DNA from: Kiritimatiellia bacterium
GTDB lineage: Bacteria; Verrucomicrobiota; Kiritimatiellia; RFP12; UBA1067
DNA length: 26,140 nt
Assembly: GCA_017547265.1 (NCBI GenBank)
Contig: JAFYQC010000319.1
Span: 1-26,140, forward strand
Direction of reading: 5' to 3'
Under the pieces are notes generated by a model. The model ran no database searches. It was not told the DNA's origin and saw only the letters and a list, made by a program, of their open reading frames with translations. Below are positions 24,107 through 26,140 of the stretch, in pieces; position 1 is the stretch's first letter, and each line of letters begins with the position of its first letter. Made by a program: the position numbers and the translations under genes.

Positions 24107-24422
24107 TTTTTTGTGCTGTGCTGGGTTGCCTGTCAACGTGCGGTGGCGCGGACGCGACGGGGCGAGTTTCGGCTTAGGGCTCGCTAGCTTTGCCGCGGAT
24201 ACGCGGCAAAGCTCCGGCAAAAAAGCCGGTGGCGACATCGATTTCGCGGTCTTTCACATTTTGCCAGTGCCGTCAAGCCTCCCGGCAAAATGACGACGCG
24301 TCGAAATCGGGTCGCTTCCGTCTTTTTCGTCGTCGCGTCGCATTGCGCCGAAACACCCCCTCCGCTTCCGCGCGGCAAATTCGTCGCGATCTCGTCCGCA
24401 CCATAATCTCATTTTGCCTCGC
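24107..24422. other. non-coding stretch with tandem hairpins
   Basis: No credible gene. A 12-bp perfect hairpin (24186-24197 with 24202-24213, loop GATA) is followed at once by CCGGC-AAAAAA-GCCGG (24214-24229). These probably mark the 3-prime end of the glycosyltransferase operon. A 9-bp inverted pair CATTTTGCC / GGCAAAATG lies around 24258-24294. Confidence 0.6.
24186..24229. terminator. paired hairpins after the glycosyltransferase gene
   Basis: AGCTTTGCCGCG / CGCGGCAAAGCT is a perfect 12-bp stem with a GATA loop. A second 5-bp stem with an A6 loop abuts it. There is no T run on the plus strand, so rho-independent termination is not certain. Confidence 0.5.
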
Positions 24423-24452
24423 TTGATTTCCGTGCGGCGTTTTCGCTATAAT
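24423..24452 (+). promoter_or_regulatory. strong sigma70-like promoter before the methyltransferase module
   Basis: TTGATT at 24423-24428, an 18-base spacer, then TATAAT at 24447-24452. Predicted start near 24459. The coding start is about 370 bases downstream, leaving a long structured leader. Confidence 0.7.
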
Positions 24453-24520
24453 ACTCACATCCCGCGAGGCGAACGGTAGTTCCCCCAATGGTAGGGGCGG
24501 CACTCCGTGCCGACCGCACG
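24441..24520 (+). repeat. promoter-bearing GGTAGGGG repeat, copy C (divergent)
   Basis: TTTCGCTATAAT, then GGTAGGGGCG (24490-24499) leading into a hairpin with arms CGGCAC/GTGCCG (24498-24512) and loop TCC. Copies A and B have CGTCTC/GAGACG with the same TCC loop. Arm changes are compensatory. It faces the methyltransferase gene. Confidence 0.7.
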
Positions 24521-24676
24521 CGGCGCGGGGTCATAGTCCGGAAAACGAATCTGATTCCACCGGGCGTTTGTCAATGTAGCATCAACGCTACACGTCGTTC
24601 CCACGGAATACTGCAACATTTCAAGGAATGAACGACATGTAAGCGAGGATGCGCCCATCTGGGCGCATTTTCTCTT
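24459..24676 (+). ncRNA. candidate 218-nt leader or small RNA between promoter and terminator
   Basis: A strong promoter and an intrinsic terminator bound this stretch, which has no good reading frame. It contains the copy C hairpin, a TGTAGC/GCTACA hairpin (24575-24592) and the GTCGTTC/GAACGAC pair (24594-24600 with 24630-24636). It fits neither tRNA, tmRNA, SRP RNA nor RNase P RNA. It may be an attenuated leader of the methyltransferase gene or a stand-alone RNA. Confidence 0.45.
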
Positions 24677-24714
24677 CGTGTATTCATTCCAGCCTGTTGC
24701 AGGGCGTCGTGGGA
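24599..24714 (+). ncRNA. nested structured element upstream of the methyltransferase gene
   Basis: TCCCACG 24599-24605 pairs with CGTGGGA 24708-24714. CTGCAACA 24611-24618 pairs with TGTTGCAG 24695-24702, and GGAATGAA 24625-24632 pairs with TTCATTCC 24683-24690. The apex is ATGCGCCCA 24649-24657 with TGGGCGCAT 24660-24668. The order and total size match the element at 9691-9808. Confidence 0.6.
24649..24676 (+). terminator. intrinsic terminator hairpin inside the leader
   Basis: A 9-bp perfect GC-rich stem (ATGCGCCCA/TGGGCGCAT) is followed by TTTTCTCTT. It forms the apex of the nested element, 160 bases before the methyltransferase start. Confidence 0.65.
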
Positions 24715-24827
24715 GTGCATGAGAGGGAATGCGCTCTTTTTCATGCGTAAATACGGTGTTTGCGGCGATTTGCGCAGGTTGAGAAAGTTCCGCATAGAAT
24801 TCTCACTTCGTGCGGATGCAGGTCGGC

Positions 24828-25940
24828 ATGGCGGGCAATAGTAATCTTCACGATTCTTCACGGAACAAGCAGGACGAGTTCTACACGAATCTGCAACTCA
24901 TCGAGGATGAGTTAGACAACTATCGCGCCCATTTCAAGGGGAAACGCGTTCTCTGCAACTGCGACGATCCATACGAAAGCAACTTCTTCAAATACTTTGC
25001 GATGAACTTCAATTCGCTGGGGTTGAAGAGTCTGACTGCAACTTGCTATGCGACTTCGCCAGTCGTCTTTACGCAGTTGGACTTGTTTGGCAAGGGAGAA
25101 ATAGTCAAGCGCAAAAATGCGCCCAAGAGGAAAACGCCTTATAAGATTGTCATAACGGAAGTTGGCGATGAAAACGGCGATGGGCGTATTGACCTATCGG
25201 ATGTCGAATGGCTCATAAGGAACAAGAAAAATGTCCTGACGGAGTTGAAGGGTGACGGTGACTTTCGATCTGCGGAGTGCGTTGCGCTTTTAAAAGAGGC
25301 TGATATTGTTGTCACCAATCCGCCTTTCTCGCTTTTCCGTGAATACATGGCTCAACTGGTGGAATACGAAAAGAAGTTTCTCATTGTTGGCAATTTGAAC
25401 AATGTTTGTTACAAAGAATTGTTCCCATTGATACAAAACAACAAGATTTGGCTAGGCAACAAGTCGGGGCATTTTTGGTTTATGGTTCCTTCGCACTATG
25501 AAGAAAAGGCGACAGATTTCAAGATTGACGAGAACGGGCAGAAGTGGCGGCGCATGGGCAACATCTGTTGGTTCACTAATCTGGACTTCCCGAAGCGGCA
25601 CGAGAAGATGCTTTTGTGGAAGCATTATACGCCAGAGAGGTACCCAAGTTATGTCAATTATGATGGAATTGATGTCGCAAGAACAGATGACATTCCCTGC
25701 GACTACTTTGGCAATATGGGTGTCCCGATAACATTTATGAGTCAATATAACCCTGAACAGTTTGAGATTGTGGGTGCAAGTGCCGCCGGGTTGGGAACGC
25801 CAATGCGTGAACTGGCAAAGGAAGGATCTTTTATGTCGGGCGGGCCGAGCTTCTATATAAAGCAAAACGACGGAACGTATGAGTTTAAACGTCTTTACAA
25901 TCGAATCGTCATCCGGCGTAAGGAAGGAGCGAAGAAATGA
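24828..25940 (+). CDS. M.EcoRI-family adenine-specific DNA methyltransferase
   Basis: About 370 residues from ATG 24828, which follows AGGT and gives a start like that of M.EcoRI; ATG 24816 and GTG 24810 are also possible. Order and content follow M.EcoRI: 'DEFYTNL' near residue 16, 'CNCDDPYESNFFKYFAMNF' near 43, 'GDGDFRSAECVALL' near 142, the catalytic motif N164-P-P-F in 'DIVVTNPPFSLFREY', and 'YFGNMGVPITF' and 'YNPEQFEIV' further on. It transfers methyl from S-adenosylmethionine to adenine N6, and its site specificity is unknown. Residues 114-125 (D-E-N-G-D-G-R-I-D-L-S-D) look like an EF-hand or dockerin calcium loop inserted before the catalytic region. It overlaps the DUF262 gene as ATGA. 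Confidence 0.93.
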   Translation: MAGNSNLHDSSRNKQDEFYTNLQLIEDELDNYRAHFKGKRVLCNCDDPYESNFFKYFAMNFNSLGLKSLTATCYATSPVVFTQLDLFGKGEIVKRKNAPKRKTPYKIVITEVGDENGDGRIDLSDVEWLIRNKKNVLTELKGDGDFRSAECVALLKEADIVVTNPPFSLFREYMAQLVEYEKKFLIVGNLNNVCYKELFPLIQNNKIWLGNKSGHFWFMVPSHYEEKATDFKIDENGQKWRRMGNICWFTNLDFPKRHEKMLLWKHYTPERYPSYVNYDGIDVARTDDIPCDYFGNMGVPITFMSQYNPEQFEIVGASAAGLGTPMRELAKEGSFMSGGPSFYIKQNDGTYEFKRLYNRIVIRRKEGAKK

Positions 25941-26140
25941 AGATTGAAGAAATCAAAGTTCCTGTTCGTGAAGTCGCGGACGGCTATGTGGATTCTGCAG
26001 AAATGGGGGTTGTGGGCTACGGCGGACGGCTTAACATTCGCCCTGCCTACCAGCGTGAGTTTGTTTACGACGCGCAACAGCGCGATGCGGTGATAAACAC
26101 GGTGAGGCATGGCTTTCCGCTTAATGTCATGTATTGGGTG
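25937..26140 (+). CDS. DUF262 (GmrSD N-terminal-like) protein, 5-prime part only
   Basis: The first 68 residues are present; the window edge cuts the gene. The segment 'LNIRPAYQREFVYDAQQRDA' followed by 'NTVRHGFPLNVMYWV' is the signature of the DUF262/ParB-like domain of GmrS, McrB-linked and related nuclease or restriction proteins. A GGAAGGAG ribosome site lies just upstream, and the ATG overlaps the methyltransferase stop. Pairing with an M.EcoRI-type methyltransferase suggests a restriction or defence module in which this protein supplies or controls cleavage. The full domain content cannot be seen. Confidence 0.85.
   Translation, partial: MKIEEIKVPVREVADGYVDSAEMGVVGYGGRLNIRPAYQREFVYDAQQRDAVINTVRHGFPLNVMYWV

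Noticed and set aside
24466..24540. tRNA-Gly-like segment (AATGGTAGGGG D-arm look, TCC loop)
   Set aside because: The D-arm-like and anticodon-like parts are suggestive, but position 33 is not U, the TCC loop closes with only 3 bases, and there is no T-arm TTCRA loop and no acceptor stem partner.
24459..24676. 6S, SRP, tmRNA or RNase P RNA
   Set aside because: No SRP GGAA-tetraloop motif set, no tmRNA tRNA-like ends, no RNase P conserved blocks, and no long single hairpin with a central bubble as in 6S RNA.

Overview
The window looks like chromosomal DNA of a Gram-negative, anaerobic, gut- or rumen-type bacterium of the PVC group. Kiritimatiellota or a close Verrucomicrobiota relative fits best. 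The support is a LolA/AsmA-type envelope gene set, ExbB/ExbD genes, ferredoxin-rich redox proteins, and a giant BspA-type leucine-rich-repeat protein with an N-terminal lectin-like domain and InlB/Ig-like C-terminal modules. The lineage is an inference from style, since no rRNA or marker gene is present. No tRNA, rRNA, CRISPR array, transposase or integrase was found.

Layout. (1) 34-2374: a three-gene envelope operon (TPR protein, LolA-like protein, AsmA-like membrane protein) with ATGA overlaps. (2) 2417-7387: glycogen phosphorylase, a ferredoxin-fused aldo/keto reductase, and a membrane polyferredoxin, closely packed. (3) 7388-18600: an accessory island. It holds a 500-bp non-coding stretch with a long inverted repeat, an AlbA_2/RecG-C type regulator, two copies of a promoter-bearing GC-rich repeat, a structured non-coding element, two small paralogous P-loop proteins, a 98-residue helical protein and a 2388-residue BspA-like protein. 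A 19-bp imperfect direct repeat lies at both edges. (4) 18649-24106: an overlapping operon of ExbB, ExbD, a TPR protein, a TonB-like membrane-anchored vWA protein and a family 2 glycosyltransferase. (5) 24107-26140: 700 bp of structured non-coding DNA, then an M.EcoRI-family adenine methyltransferase overlapping the start of a DUF262 (GmrSD-like) gene cut by the window edge.

The most unusual signal is non-coding. Three copies of a promoter plus GGTAGGGG-hairpin module (7888, 9567, 24441) each lie in the same orientation upstream of an accessory or defence-like gene. Two of them are followed by a roughly 116-nt nested stem structure (9691-9808 and 24599-24714). These two share interior sequence around the apex while their helices differ in sequence but stay paired. 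That is the pattern expected of a conserved structured RNA or leader family. The same hairpin type also occurs once, in reverse orientation and in frame, inside the BspA-like gene. All structures were found by eye and have not been folded or searched.
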